The notes beneath the pieces were generated by a model. That model saw only the letters and a program-made list of their open reading frames with translations. It searched no databases and was not told the origin of the DNA. The translations under genes and the position numbers were made by a program. This document shows, in pieces, positions 52,218 through 62,590 of a stretch of 64,000 nt of DNA (positions are counted from its first letter, which is position 1; every line of letters begins with the position of its first letter). The stretch is from CAYHCE01 sp964355015. Its GTDB lineage: Bacteria; Cyanobacteriota; Cyanobacteriia; PCC-6307; Cyanobiaceae. Location of the stretch: the NCBI GenBank assembly GCA_964355015.1, contig CAYHCE010000009.1, positions 21,913-85,912 on the forward strand, in the 5' to 3' direction.

Positions 52218-53376
52218 ACTCGTCGAGAGTGGCCAGGTAGTCGTGCACCTTGCAGCGACGGGTGGGGTGGCGCAGCTTGTGCAGCGCCCGCGACTCGATC
52301 TGCCGCACCCGCTCCCGCGACAGCTGCATGCCCTCGCCGATCTGGGCCAGGGTGCGGGGGGTGTCGTCCTGGAGGCCGTAGCGCAGCCGGATCACCTCAG
52401 CCTCCCGCTGGCTCAGATCCTCCAGCAACGCTTCCAGATCGCTGAGCAGCTGCTGCCGGGTCAGCCGCTGTTCCGGCGTTGCGGTGGCGTCCTCCAGCAG
52501 GTCGCCCAGGGGCGTGTCCTGGTCGCGGCCGACCCGGCTCTCCAGCGAGATGGAGCGGGGCACCCGCAGCAGGGTGAGGCGCACGGTCTCCTCGCTCCAC
52601 TGCAGCACCGTGGCCAGCTCGGCCACGGTGGCGGTGCGGCCGTGATCGACGCTGATCTGACGCTGGGCCTTCCTGATCCGGTTCAGCTTCTCGGTGACGT
52701 GCACGGGCAGGCGGATCGTGCGGCTCTGGGTGGCGATCGCCCGGGTGACCCCCTGGCGGATCCACCAGTAGGCGTAGGTGCTGAAGCGGAAGCCCCGGGT
52801 GGGGTCGTACTTCTCCACCGCCCGCTCCAGGCCGAGTGTGCCCTCCTGCACCAGATCGAGCAGTTCCACCCCCCGCTTCTGATACTTCTTGGCCACAGCC
52901 ACCACCAGGCGCAGGTTGGCCTGGATCATGCGGTCCTTGGCGCGGCGCCCCCGCAGCAGCCGCTCCTGCAGTTCGCTGACGCTCAGGTGGATGCAGCCGG
53001 CCCAGGCCTGGTGGCCCTCCTGCAGAAGGCGCCGCAGCTCCGCCAGGGGGATGGCGCAGGCTTCGGCCCACTGGCCGTGGGAGGGCTGGTGGGTCAGACG
53101 GGAGGCCTCCCGCTGGCGGACGGTCTCCAGATCGATCAGGGCCTGGAGAACCGGCACCGCGGCGGCCAGTTCCAGCCGCTGCTCCAGCAGCCGTTCGCGC
53201 ACCTGCACCTGACGAGCCAGCAGCAGTTCGTCCTCCTGGCTGAGCAGATCGACCCGGCCGATGTCCTGCAGGTAGAGGCGGACCAGGTCGGCGCTGGCAC
53301 GCCCTGATGGGCCGGTCTCGGTTCGGCGGCCGGTGGCTGCTGAGCTGGGCGGGCTGGAGGATGACCCTGCGGACAC
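52216..53376 (-). CDS. RNA polymerase sigma factor, RpoD-like group 2
   Basis: 386 residues; GTG start at 53376. Region 1.2: DLVRLYLQDIGRVDLLSQED. Region 2: RMIQANLRLVVAVAKKYQKR, GVELLDLVQEGTLGLERAVE and FRFSTYAYWWIRQGVTRAIA. Region 4: RTLAQIGEGMQLSRERVRQI followed by ESRALHKLRHP (helix-turn-helix for -35 recognition). The short N-terminus without long region 1.1 marks a non-essential group 2 factor, of which cyanobacteria have several for stress and light/dark control. Which Sig letter applies is unclear. Confidence 0.93.
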   Translation of the reverse strand: MSAGSSSSPPSSAATGRRTETGPSGRASADLVRLYLQDIGRVDLLSQEDELLLARQVQVRERLLEQRLELAAAVPVLQALIDLETVRQREASRLTHQPSHGQWAEACAIPLAELRRLLQEGHQAWAGCIHLSVSELQERLLRGRRAKDRMIQANLRLVVAVAKKYQKRGVELLDLVQEGTLGLERAVEKYDPTRGFRFSTYAYWWIRQGVTRAIATQSRTIRLPVHVTEKLNRIRKAQRQISVDHGRTATVAELATVLQWSEETVRLTLLRVPRSISLESRVGRDQDTPLGDLLEDATATPEQRLTRQQLLSDLEALLEDLSQREAEVIRLRYGLQDDTPRTLAQIGEGMQLSRERVRQIESRALHKLRHPTRRCKVHDYLATLDE

Positions 53377-53551
53377 GGCACACCGGGTGGATTGTTTCCA
53401 CCATCGGGTCTCAGCTGAGAGGCATGGTGAAACCCATCGTTTGTCTTCGGGTTCGTCGTTATCCCTCCCCCTTCACCGCGGCAGGGCCAGCCGGTACGGC
53501 AGGCCTGGAACGGCTCGGACGCTGCGCCACTCAGGCATCAGTCTGCGCCGA

Positions 53552-55372
<1,821 letters not shown>

Positions 55373-55433
55373 GGTGGCAAGGAGAAAGAATCCGCGAGTT
55401 TCCCACGCCAGCCATGCGCAGGCCGTTGAGCGC

Positions 55434-56585
55434 CTAGGGGCGTTTGTAGAAGGGGCGCTTCACCACCACCGCCGGCTCCTGGCGGCCGCGGATCTCCACC
55501 GCCAGTTCGGTGCCGATCCTGACCGCATCGGCCGGCACGTAGGCAAGGGCGATCGGCTCCTCCAGGGTGGGAGACCAGGTGCCGCTGGTGACCTCGCCCA
55601 CCACCGTGCCGTTCCGGAGCACCGGATAGCCGTGGCGGGCTATCGCCCGGCCCTGAAGCTTCAGTCCCACCAGCCGCCGGCCCACGCCCGCGGCGGTCTG
55701 CCGTTCCAGCGCGCCGCGGCCGATGAAGTCGACGGGCATCTCCAGGTGCACCAGCCAGCCCAGCGAGGCCTCCAGGGGGGTGGTGGTCGCGTCCATGTCG
55801 CTGCCGTAGAGGTGCATGGCGGCCTCCAGCCGCAGAGTGTCCCGGGCGCCGAGCCCGCAGGGGGTGATGCCCTCGCTGAGCAGCTGACGCCAGAGCGCCA
55901 GGCCGGCGGGCCGCTCCAGCAGCAGCTCGACACCGTCCTCGCCGGTGTAGCCGGTGCGGGCCACGAACACGGTCGCCCCCGCCGCCGCGGCCGCGGCGGT
56001 GCCTGCCAGCTGGATCTCGCGGTGACCGAACCGCGGCAGCCCCGCCAGGTCCTGGCCCGACAGCCTCTGCAGCCGGGCGATCGCCTCCGGTCCCTGCAGG
56101 GCCAGCAGCACACCTTCCCCTTTGTGGTCGGAGAGGGTGAGGCCGGCGGGCTCCAGCTGGCTGCGCAGCCAGGCGATGTCGGCCGCGGCACAGCCGGCGT
56201 TGATGATCAGCAGCAGCTCGTCGGTCTGCTCCGGATCGGGGTCGCCGCTGGGCCGGGGCCGCCGGCCCCGGTCATAGACGATCAGGTCGTCGCGGATGCC
56301 GCCGGCCTCGTTGAGCAGCACGGTGTACGTGGCTTCGCCTGGGCCGATGCGGAACAGATCGGTGGGAACGAGGGCCTGCAGCGCATCCTTGGCGCCGTCC
56401 CCCCGCAGGCGCAGAACTCCCATATGGGAGATGTCGAAGACGCCGCAGCGCTGGCGCACGGCTCGGTGCTCCTGCACCAGACCCTGAAACTGCACCGGCA
56501 TCTCCCAGCCCTCGAAGGGCACCATCCGCCCGCCGGCCTCGCGGCAGGCCTCGGCCAACGGCGTGCGCATCAAGGAGTCCGCCAT
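55434..56585 (-). CDS. gcvT: Aminomethyltransferase (glycine cleavage T protein)
   Basis: 383 residues. Transfers the methylene group of glycine to tetrahydrofolate, important in cyanobacterial photorespiration. Seen: MVPFEGWEMPVQFQGLVQEH, AVRQRCGVFDISHMGVLRLR, the folate region VFVARTGYTGEDGVELLLER, GARDTLRLEAAMHLYGSDMD and VGEVTSGTWSPTLEEPIALA. All match GcvT rather than YgfZ. The insert RPSGDPDPEQTDELLLIINA is slightly long. Other gcv genes are not adjacent. Confidence 0.95.
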   Translation of the reverse strand: MADSLMRTPLAEACREAGGRMVPFEGWEMPVQFQGLVQEHRAVRQRCGVFDISHMGVLRLRGDGAKDALQALVPTDLFRIGPGEATYTVLLNEAGGIRDDLIVYDRGRRPRPSGDPDPEQTDELLLIINAGCAAADIAWLRSQLEPAGLTLSDHKGEGVLLALQGPEAIARLQRLSGQDLAGLPRFGHREIQLAGTAAAAAAGATVFVARTGYTGEDGVELLLERPAGLALWRQLLSEGITPCGLGARDTLRLEAAMHLYGSDMDATTTPLEASLGWLVHLEMPVDFIGRGALERQTAAGVGRRLVGLKLQGRAIARHGYPVLRNGTVVGEVTSGTWSPTLEEPIALAYVPADAVRIGTELAVEIRGRQEPAVVVKRPFYKRP

Positions 56586-56722
56586 GGAAAGGGAGCTGCC
56601 GCGCAGGGGAGCGGCGATCCTATGGAGGGGCTCAAAATGGAAGACTTCCAGTGGGTTCGGTCCACACCCTGGTTCCCGGCCGCGCAGCTCATTACCTTGA
56701 GTGACCCAGACAGGAACAGGGG

Positions 56723-56974
56723 ATGGGCCACCGCCCGAACTGTCGCAGCTGCAACCACTGCCTGATGCCCGCGCTTCTGCCCGTGGGCGTCGAGGCAGGC
56801 TGGTGCCGGCTGCGCCATCTGGCGATCCATCCCGAGCTGTCCGCCGAACTGTGGTGCCATCACTGGACGGCCCGGCCGCCGCAGCTGCCGGAGATGGACG
56901 ACACGGTGGCAGCTCTGCCCACTCCCGGCAACCGCCAGCTGGCGCTCACCGAGCTGCTGGTGGCGGCTGGCTAG
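56723..56974 (+). CDS. Small Cys-rich hypothetical protein
   Basis: 83 residues. Six cysteines, arranged CRSCNHC near the N-terminus and WCRLRHLAIHPELSAELWCH further on, could bind one zinc or an iron-sulfur cluster. The sequence is compact and soluble. AGGA lies about 11 bp before the ATG. I recall picocyanobacterial proteins of similar style (WCRLR...HP...CHHW) without function. Divergent from gcvT. Confidence 0.65.
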   Translation: MGHRPNCRSCNHCLMPALLPVGVEAGWCRLRHLAIHPELSAELWCHHWTARPPQLPEMDDTVAALPTPGNRQLALTELLVAAG

Positions 56975-57090
56975 GGACAGCCACGGAATCCGAACCAATA
57001 CTTAAGGCACTCCGAAGTGTCGTCGGCTTGTCCTGCGGCTCGGCAGCTGCAGCGGCATGCTGGTGTGCTGAACACAAGGACTGGAGGTAG

Positions 57091-57126
57091 ATGGTTGGTC
57101 GCACTCGCCCCCGCCAAGCCGGTTGA
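57091..57126 (+). other. Possible 11-codon leader ORF before the cNMP-domain gene
   Basis: GGAGG three bases before ATG 57091 is followed by MVGRTRPRQAG and a TGA four bases before the ATG at 57131. The same site also stands 7 bp before an in-frame TTG (57095) of the main gene, so it may instead mark the true start of that gene. Both readings are possible. Confidence 0.35.
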
Positions 57127-57130
57127 CCTG

Positions 57131-57490
57131 ATGGCCTCACAGGTGGACGCTGAAACGCTCACCCTGCCCACCGGATCCCACATCTTTCGCCACGGAGACA
57201 TCGCCAGCGCGATCTACGCCGTGCGCAAGGGAATCGTCGAGCTGATCGATCCCTCCAGCGACAGGCTCTGTTACCGCCCCGGCGAACTGTTCAGCTATCA
57301 GGACATCGTCTGGCGCGGCGGCTTCTTCCGCAGCGAAGCCATCGCACGCACCCCGGTGGAACTGGTGAAGCTGGATCGCCTCCACTTCCTCAACCTGCTC
57401 CACAACCACCCCACCCTGGCGGTGGTGCTGATCGGCCAGCAGCACGAACGATTGCGGGAACAGCGGGCCAGTGGCTCCTACTGCTACTGA
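57131..57490 (+). CDS. Single cyclic-nucleotide-binding-domain protein (no HTH)
   Basis: 119 residues from ATG 57131, or 131 from a TTG at 57095 that has a well-spaced GGAGG. The sequence TLPTGSHIFRHGDIASAIYA, VRKGIVELIDPSSDRLCYRP, GELFSYQDIVWRGGFF and RTPVELVKLDRLHFLNLLHN is a Crp/cNMP-binding beta-roll with its short C-helix. The protein stops at the point where Crp proteins continue into a DNA-binding domain. It may act through protein contacts. The ligand is unknown. Confidence 0.8.
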   Translation: MASQVDAETLTLPTGSHIFRHGDIASAIYAVRKGIVELIDPSSDRLCYRPGELFSYQDIVWRGGFFRSEAIARTPVELVKLDRLHFLNLLHNHPTLAVVLIGQQHERLREQRASGSYCY

Positions 57491-57493
57491 CGC

Positions 57494-58447
57494 CTACACC
57501 CTGCTCCCGGGCTCCCGTTCCCAGGGGGTTCCACCGAGCAACAGCAACAGGGTGCGCGTCACCTTCGCGGCCAGAACGGCGCTGACGCCGCTCGGATCGA
57601 GCGTGGGCGCCAGCTCCACCACGTCCGCTCCGACCAGGTCGTGGTGAAGGAGTTCCTCCACCAGCCCCGCGAAGTGGCCCCAGAGGAACCCCCCTGGTTC
57701 CGGTGTGCCGGTGCCGGGCATCACGGCGGGATCGAACCAGTCGAGATCCACGGTGAGATAGAGCGGTCGGCCCCGCAGAGGATTCAGGGCCGCCACCAGC
57801 TCCGCCTGCAGCCACTCCGGCGCCAGGGCAGGTGCCCGCCCGTGGCCCACGAGGCGCCCGCTGCTGTGCAGTTCCTCGAACTCGGTCCGGGTGCCGCTGC
57901 GGATGGCGATCTGGCGCAGATCACCGCTGGGGAGGACCTCCAGGCAGCGGCGCATCGCGCAGGCGTGGCTGTGGCGGGTGCCCAGCCAGCTGTCGCGCAG
58001 GTCGGCGTGGGCATCGAGCTGCACCAGCGCCAGATCGGGGTGCCGCGCGGCCACCGCGGCCACCGCCCCGCTGCTGATCGAGTGCTCGCCGCCGAGCATC
58101 AACGGCCGCAGGCCCTGCTCCAGCACGGCCGCGGTGGCCTGGCGCACCGCCTGCACCACCGGTTCGGGGGCCCCGAACGGGATGGCCAACGCCCCCAGGT
58201 CGGCGAAGGCCAGATCCTCCAGGTCCAGAGCCAGCTGGGGGTCGTAGGTCTCGAGGCCGTTGCTCACCTCCCGGATCGCCGCCGGCCCGAAGCGGGTGCC
58301 TGGGCGGAAGGAGGTGGTGCCGTCGTAGGGCACACCAAACAGCCCCACCCGGCAGCCAGCGCGATCGCGGCGCGCTCCCATGTAGAGGGCGCCGTCGGTT
58401 TCGAACAGGTCGGCGGGCCACGGATGGCTCCTGGAGGGCGGAATCAT
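57494..58447 (-). CDS. speB: Agmatinase (agmatine ureohydrolase) family
   Basis: 317 residues from ATG 58447. Manganese ligands and active site: LMLGGEHSISSGAVAAVAAR, VQLDAHADLRDSW, GTRHSHACAMRRC and LTVDLDWFDPAVMPGTGTPE, followed by GADVVELAPTLDPSGVSAVL. This is the arginase/agmatinase fold; it cuts agmatine to putrescine and urea. Together with speE, 4 bp upstream, it forms a polyamine unit. Some cyanobacterial homologues are guanidine-type hydrolases, so the substrate is likely but not certain. Confidence 0.9.
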   Translation of the reverse strand: MIPPSRSHPWPADLFETDGALYMGARRDRAGCRVGLFGVPYDGTTSFRPGTRFGPAAIREVSNGLETYDPQLALDLEDLAFADLGALAIPFGAPEPVVQAVRQATAAVLEQGLRPLMLGGEHSISSGAVAAVAARHPDLALVQLDAHADLRDSWLGTRHSHACAMRRCLEVLPSGDLRQIAIRSGTRTEFEELHSSGRLVGHGRAPALAPEWLQAELVAALNPLRGRPLYLTVDLDWFDPAVMPGTGTPEPGGFLWGHFAGLVEELLHHDLVGADVVELAPTLDPSGVSAVLAAKVTRTLLLLLGGTPWEREPGSRV

Positions 58448-58451
58448 GGGC

Positions 58452-59315
58452 TCAGCGGCTGCAGGCGGCGGCCAGGTCACGTTCGATCGCTGCGGGGATG
58501 GCGTCGAAGGCACCGCGCTGCCAGCGGGGGCTCCAGATGCGGCAGCCCTCGGCCACGGCCGCGCAGCGCTCGTCCCGCGGGCGGAGGTAGCGGGGGCCGT
58601 CCGTGGCGGCGAAGGTCCAGCTCCACCAGCCGCTCGGGTACATCGGCACCCAGCCGTAGAGGGGATCCGCAGCGCCGAACACCTGCCGCAGCAGGCAGAC
58701 GGTGTCGAGGTGCACCTGGCGGAAGGCCTCGGGCGATTCGCTCTGGGTGGCGAACACCCCGCCCGGCCTCAGGATCCGGCGGCAGTTCTCGAAGAAGGCG
58801 CGGTTGAACAGACCCTCGGCCGGTCCGGCCGGATCGGAACCGTCCACGATCACCACGTCGTAGCTGGCCTCGGACGCGTTCGCCGCCCAGGCGATGCCGT
58901 CGCCCACGGTGAGGTGGAAGCGGGGATCGCTCCAGGCCCCGGCCCCGAGCGAGGGCAGGTGGAGGCGGCAGAGTTCCACCACCAGGCCGTCGATCTCCAC
59001 CATGTCCAGATGCCGCACGCCGGCATGGCGGAGGCATTCGCGGGCCGTGCCGCCGTCGCCGCCACCGATCACCAGCACCCTCTCGATGCGCTCGGCCCCG
59101 CAGAGGGCCGGATGGACGAGGGCTTCGTGGTAGTGCCGTTCCTGACGCTCAGCCGTCATCCAGCAGCCGTCCAGCAGCAGGCCTTTGCCGTAGGCGCGGC
59201 TGTCGATGATCGCCACCCGTTGGAAGGGGCTGTCCTGCTCCACCAGCACCTCCCCCTCGAGGCCATAGCGCACGCCGTTGTGGATCTCATCGATCCAGCC
59301 GGTCCGCTGGTCCAT
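58452..59315 (-). CDS. speE: Polyamine aminopropyltransferase (spermidine synthase)
   Basis: 287 residues. Joins an aminopropyl group from decarboxylated SAM to putrescine. Seen: VAIIDSRAYGKGLLLDGCWM, RHYHEALVHPAL, VLVIGGGDGGTARECLRHAG (SAM-type motif), MVEIDGLVVELCRLHLPSL and YDVVIVDGSDPAGPAEGLFN. Length is usual. The first gene of the speE-speB pair; SAM decarboxylase is not nearby. Confidence 0.95.
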   Translation of the reverse strand: MDQRTGWIDEIHNGVRYGLEGEVLVEQDSPFQRVAIIDSRAYGKGLLLDGCWMTAERQERHYHEALVHPALCGAERIERVLVIGGGDGGTARECLRHAGVRHLDMVEIDGLVVELCRLHLPSLGAGAWSDPRFHLTVGDGIAWAANASEASYDVVIVDGSDPAGPAEGLFNRAFFENCRRILRPGGVFATQSESPEAFRQVHLDTVCLLRQVFGAADPLYGWVPMYPSGWWSWTFAATDGPRYLRPRDERCAAVAEGCRIWSPRWQRGAFDAIPAAIERDLAAACSR

Positions 59316-59363
59316 GACAGATGACTCCCCGAGCCGCTCTAGCTAAGCCTCCAGAGGATCTCC

Positions 59364-60119
59364 GTGTCACCGGCCATGTCTTCGACACGACGTTCGCTGC
59401 TGCGCCAGGCCGGCCTGGCGGCGGGTCTGCTGGCTCTGGCGCCGTGGGGGGGGGAGCCCGTGGCCGCCGCCGCTCTGAGCCCCGAGCTGGAGCGCAGCCT
59501 CGCCGCCTGCACACCTCCCGCCGATCCGCTCGCCGCCCTGCTGGAGCGCAACCGTCGCTTTGCCGCGGCCTGGCAGGCCGCGGCCCGCACCGAAACAGCC
59601 ACTGGGCGGGCCACCCGCATGCAGGCGATCTGGCAGTCCAGCTGCCAGATCGATCCCGCCGCCATGGCCCAGGGGCAGAGGCCCTGGGCAGCCTTGCTCA
59701 GCTGCGCCGATTCCCGGGTGGCGCCGGAATGGATCTTCGCCGCCGGAGAAGGGGAGCTCTTCGATGTGCGCTGCGCCGGCAACACGGCCTTCGATGCCGG
59801 CGTGGCCTCCCTGGAGTACGCCGTGCAGGCCCTGGGGGTGCCCCTGATCCTGGTGATGGGCCACAGCGGCTGCGGCGCCGTGACGGCGGCCATGGACAGC
59901 ACTCCGCTCACGCCCCTGCTCGAGCAGCTGGTGCGGCCGATCCGCGAATCGCTGCAGCCGGGGGACGATCTCAGCCTGGCCGTGCGCCACAACGCCGCCC
60001 ATGCGGCCGGCCAGCTCGGCCGCCGCAGCCCGGTGCTGCGGGAGGCGGCCGCCGCCGGTCGCCTGCGGATCCAGCCGGCCTGCTTCGATATCGCCAGCGG
60101 CCGGGTGAGCCTGGTGTGA
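59364..60119 (+). CDS. Tat-exported beta-carbonic anhydrase
   Basis: 251 residues from a GTG at 59364 supported by AGAGGA six bases upstream (ATG 59376 also possible). A twin-arginine signal, STRRSLLRQAGLAAGLLALA, predicts export to the periplasm by Tat. The beta-class zinc site is intact: CADSRV (Cys and Asp) and HSGCGAV (His and Cys), with CAGNTAFDAGVASLEYAVQA between. An exported enzyme would interconvert CO2 and bicarbonate outside the cytoplasm, next to the uptake systems. Carboxysome genes are not nearby. Confidence 0.9.
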   Translation: MSPAMSSTRRSLLRQAGLAAGLLALAPWGGEPVAAAALSPELERSLAACTPPADPLAALLERNRRFAAAWQAAARTETATGRATRMQAIWQSSCQIDPAAMAQGQRPWAALLSCADSRVAPEWIFAAGEGELFDVRCAGNTAFDAGVASLEYAVQALGVPLILVMGHSGCGAVTAAMDSTPLTPLLEQLVRPIRESLQPGDDLSLAVRHNAAHAAGQLGRRSPVLREAAAAGRLRIQPACFDIASGRVSLV

Positions 60120-60138
60120 CGTCCCGCCGGAGGCCCGC

Positions 60139-60573
60139 TTGTCCGATCTGCCCCTGACCGATCAGCTGGTGATTCCGGCGGCCGAGCTGGCCTGGCGCTT
60201 CTCCCGCTCCTCCGGGCCGGGAGGCCAGGGGGTGAACAGCACCGATTCGCGGGTGGAGCTGGTCTTCGACCTGGCGCGGAGCGCGGCCCTGCCACCCCTG
60301 CTGCGGGCGCGGGCACTGCGGCGGCTGCAAGGGCGGCTGGTGGAGGGCGCCGTGCTGATCGCCGCCTCCGAGCACCGCTCCCAGTGGCAGAACCGCCAGG
60401 CGGCTCAGCGACGCCTGGTGGAGCTGCTGCGCGCGGCGATCGCGCCGCCGTCACCGCCGCGCCGGCCGACCCGGCCCACGCGCGGGTCGGTGCAGCGCCG
60501 GCTCAGCGCCAAACGGCAGCGCAGCGCGATCAAGGGTCAGCGCGGGGCGCGTCGTCAGCTGCCGGAGGAGTGA
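60139..60573 (+). CDS. arfB: ArfB-like peptidyl-tRNA hydrolase (ribosome rescue)
   Basis: 144 residues from a TTG at 60139 with GGAGG five bases before it. The release-factor catalytic loop FSRSSGPGGQGVNSTDSRVE carries GGQ, which cleaves peptidyl-tRNA on stalled ribosomes. The basic C-terminal tail (RRLSAKRQRSAIKGQRGARR) inserts into the mRNA channel in E. coli ArfB. There is no codon-recognition domain. Its last 44 bp overlap mazG on the opposite strand. Confidence 0.92.
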   Translation: MSDLPLTDQLVIPAAELAWRFSRSSGPGGQGVNSTDSRVELVFDLARSAALPPLLRARALRRLQGRLVEGAVLIAASEHRSQWQNRQAAQRRLVELLRAAIAPPSPPRRPTRPTRGSVQRRLSAKRQRSAIKGQRGARRQLPEE

Positions 60574-61426
60574 GGCGCTCGGCGCGGATCTGAGCTTTCG
60601 CCTCTCGCCAGAGGCCCTCCAGCCGCTCGATGCTCTGGCCGCTCAGATCGCCGCCGAGAGCCGCCTCCACGCGAGAGAAGCGATCGAGAAAACGGCGATT
60701 TGTGCCCGCCAGCCCCTCCTCCGGGTCGACGCCGCACCAGCGGGCGATGTTCACCAGGGTGAAGAGCACATCGCCGAGCTCCTCCTGGGCGTGGCCGCTG
60801 TCACCGCTGGCCACCGCCTGCTTGAGCTCCTCGAGCTCCTCGTGCACCTTTGCCCAGACTCCGTCGAGATTTTCCCACTCGAAGCCCGCCGCAGCCGCCC
60901 TGCGCGAGATGGTCATGGCGCCTGCCAGGGAGGAGAGGCTGCGCACCTTGCCGGCCAGCTGATCGCTGAGCGAGCACGAGGCCCGTTCCTCGGCCTTGAT
61001 CGCCTCCCAGCTGCGGTTCGCGGGGATGCCTGGGGCGGCGGCAGCGGCGAACACGTGGGGATGGCGGCGGATCAGCTTCGCGGTGATGCCAGCGGCAACG
61101 GCCGCCAGATCGAAGCGCTCCCGCTCGGCGGCGATCCGGGCGTGGAGCACCACCTGCAGCAGAAGATCGCCCAGCTCCTCGGCCAGATGGGCGTCATCGC
61201 CGTGGCGGATGGCATCGGCCACCTCGTGGGCCTCCTCCAGCACGTAGGGAATCAGCGAGGCATGGCTCTGCGCCAGATCCCAGGGACAGCCGTGCTGCGG
61301 GTCCCGCAGGCGCTGGACCACAGCGATCAGTTCGGCCAGGGCCAGCAGCGGATCGGCCCCGGTGCCGGAGCAGGGCCCGGAGCGGGGCTGGGACGCGGAT
61401 GGGGGAGTCGGTTCGGAGGGGCTCAT
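60530..61426 (-). CDS. mazG: Nucleoside triphosphate pyrophosphohydrolase
   Basis: 298 residues from ATG 61426. Two tandem MazG domains: CPWDLAQSHASLIPYVLEEA with EVADAIRHGDDAHLAEELGD, and later VWAKVHEELEELKQAVASGD with HAQEELGDVLFTLVNIARWC. The EExx(12-28)ExxD metal motif is visible in both. It hydrolyses all NTPs, with a likely house-cleaning or (p)ppGpp-linked role. Start overlaps the DUF2227 gene stop by 4 bp. Confidence 0.94.
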   Translation of the reverse strand: MSPSEPTPPSASQPRSGPCSGTGADPLLALAELIAVVQRLRDPQHGCPWDLAQSHASLIPYVLEEAHEVADAIRHGDDAHLAEELGDLLLQVVLHARIAAERERFDLAAVAAGITAKLIRRHPHVFAAAAAPGIPANRSWEAIKAEERASCSLSDQLAGKVRSLSSLAGAMTISRRAAAAGFEWENLDGVWAKVHEELEELKQAVASGDSGHAQEELGDVLFTLVNIARWCGVDPEEGLAGTNRRFLDRFSRVEAALGGDLSGQSIERLEGLWREAKAQIRAERLTPPAADDAPRADP

Positions 61427-61920
61427 CGCTTCCTGCGGCGCAGCAGCCGGGGCAGCCGCGGATCCGGATCGCCATCCTGGATCAGGTGCAGCCAGCTGCT
61501 GGCCTCCAGACCGACCAGTGCGGCGATCAGCAGGGGACGCTGCTGCCGCCAGAGCTCCCGGCCCGCCTCCAGCAGCCGGGCCGGCGAGGGGGCTCCCAGC
61601 GGTTGGAGCAGCAGAGCGAGCAGCAGCAGCCAGGCCCCCAGATAGGCGAGCCGCACAGCGGTGCCCAGCAGGGGGCTGTGGGAGAGCAGCGAACGGTGCC
61701 GCAGCAGACGGCGGTAGGGCAGCCAGAGCAGGCCCAGGGGCCCCCAGCGGCGGCTGGGATGGGAGGTGGTGTCGAGGTCGGGGGAGAGCCAGAGCCCGCC
61801 CGCCAGAAAGCCGCCTGCCGCGGCGAGCGCAGCAGAGAACCCCAGCCAGGGCCACCACAGCAGCCCGAACGGCAGGCAGAGCAGCCAGGTGGCGCGATCA
61901 TGGGCGCGGCCGCTGGCCAT
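61423..61920 (-). CDS. DUF2227 (metal-binding) membrane protein
   Basis: 165 residues. N-terminal MASGRAHDRATWLLCLPFGL, then GGLWLSPDLDTTSHPSRRWG, and RRLLRHRSLLSHSPLLGTAV with a histidine/aspartate pattern (SPDLD, HRSLLSHSP) that resembles a YdjM/DUF2227 metal site. Several hydrophobic segments suggest a membrane location. The end, SSWLHLIQDGDPDPRLPRLL, is also typical. Function unknown. Coupled to mazG by ATGA overlap. Confidence 0.85.
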   Translation of the reverse strand: MASGRAHDRATWLLCLPFGLLWWPWLGFSAALAAAGGFLAGGLWLSPDLDTTSHPSRRWGPLGLLWLPYRRLLRHRSLLSHSPLLGTAVRLAYLGAWLLLLALLLQPLGAPSPARLLEAGRELWRQQRPLLIAALVGLEASSWLHLIQDGDPDPRLPRLLRRRKR

Positions 61921-61965
61921 GGGCGCTTGCCCGCCGAGGGGGATCGCCCCCCAGAATGGCGGCAG

Positions 61966-62037
<72 letters not shown>

Positions 62038-62144
62038 CTTCCAACCTGGGAACCTGGACAGGACTCTCAGCTGCGGGCGCTGTTGAGGCAGGATCAGGGA
62101 GTGGCCCTGCCTGGGCGCGGCGCCCGGCGATGACCTCCTGCAGC

Positions 62145-62590
62145 TGAGCAGGTGTGGCAGGGGATGGCCATGGTTCGCCGCCGAGCTGTTGCAGGGCGGA
62201 AAGGCCAGGGCCAGATCGGCCAGGGCATCGCGATCGATCAGTTTGGCCGCCATCTTCTCAAGGCTGTCGGCCACGAAACCGATGGGGCAGCCTCCGGCAT
62301 TCAGGGCTCAAAGCCTGGCGGTTTCGTCGACACCACGAGCAGCACCGGAGAGGATCACGATCCCTGCCGCCGCCGCCAGGGCACCCACCTGCTGGGTTCG
62401 TTGCAGCAGCGGCTCCGCTGTGTCGCGCGAAACCACAACAGCCAAGGCTGGGCCACCACCTGGTCCGCGGCGCCGTTGATGACGTCGGCCGGTTGGGGGT
62501 TCGCCTCCCGCAGGGGACCAGCCAGGCGGGCGTACTCCCTGGGGGTGAGCACCGGCACTGTTGCCACCCCATCCTTGGATCGAGCTTGAA
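62145..62590 (-). pseudogene. Decayed DprA/Smf-like gene
   Basis: Pieces in different minus frames add up to one protein: TVPVLTPREYARLAGPLREA with NPQPADVINGAADQVVAQP, then ALAVVVSRDTAEPLLQ, GALAAAAGIVILSGAARGVDETA (in part) and FVADSLEKMAAKLIDRDALA. The (S/A)GxARGxDxxA stretch and the ADSLE helix match DprA/Smf-type Rossmann proteins. Frame changes show it is inactive. It sits between tRNA-Val and a transposase relic. Confidence 0.7.

Noticed and set aside
52196..52218. T-run plus palindrome as a terminator of the sigma factor gene
   Set aside because: In the transcribed (minus) direction the hairpin is followed by an A-run, not a T-run.
50019..52445. 808-codon plus-strand open frame opposite pyrG and dps
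   Set aside because: Histidine/valine-rich shadow of real genes; no motifs.
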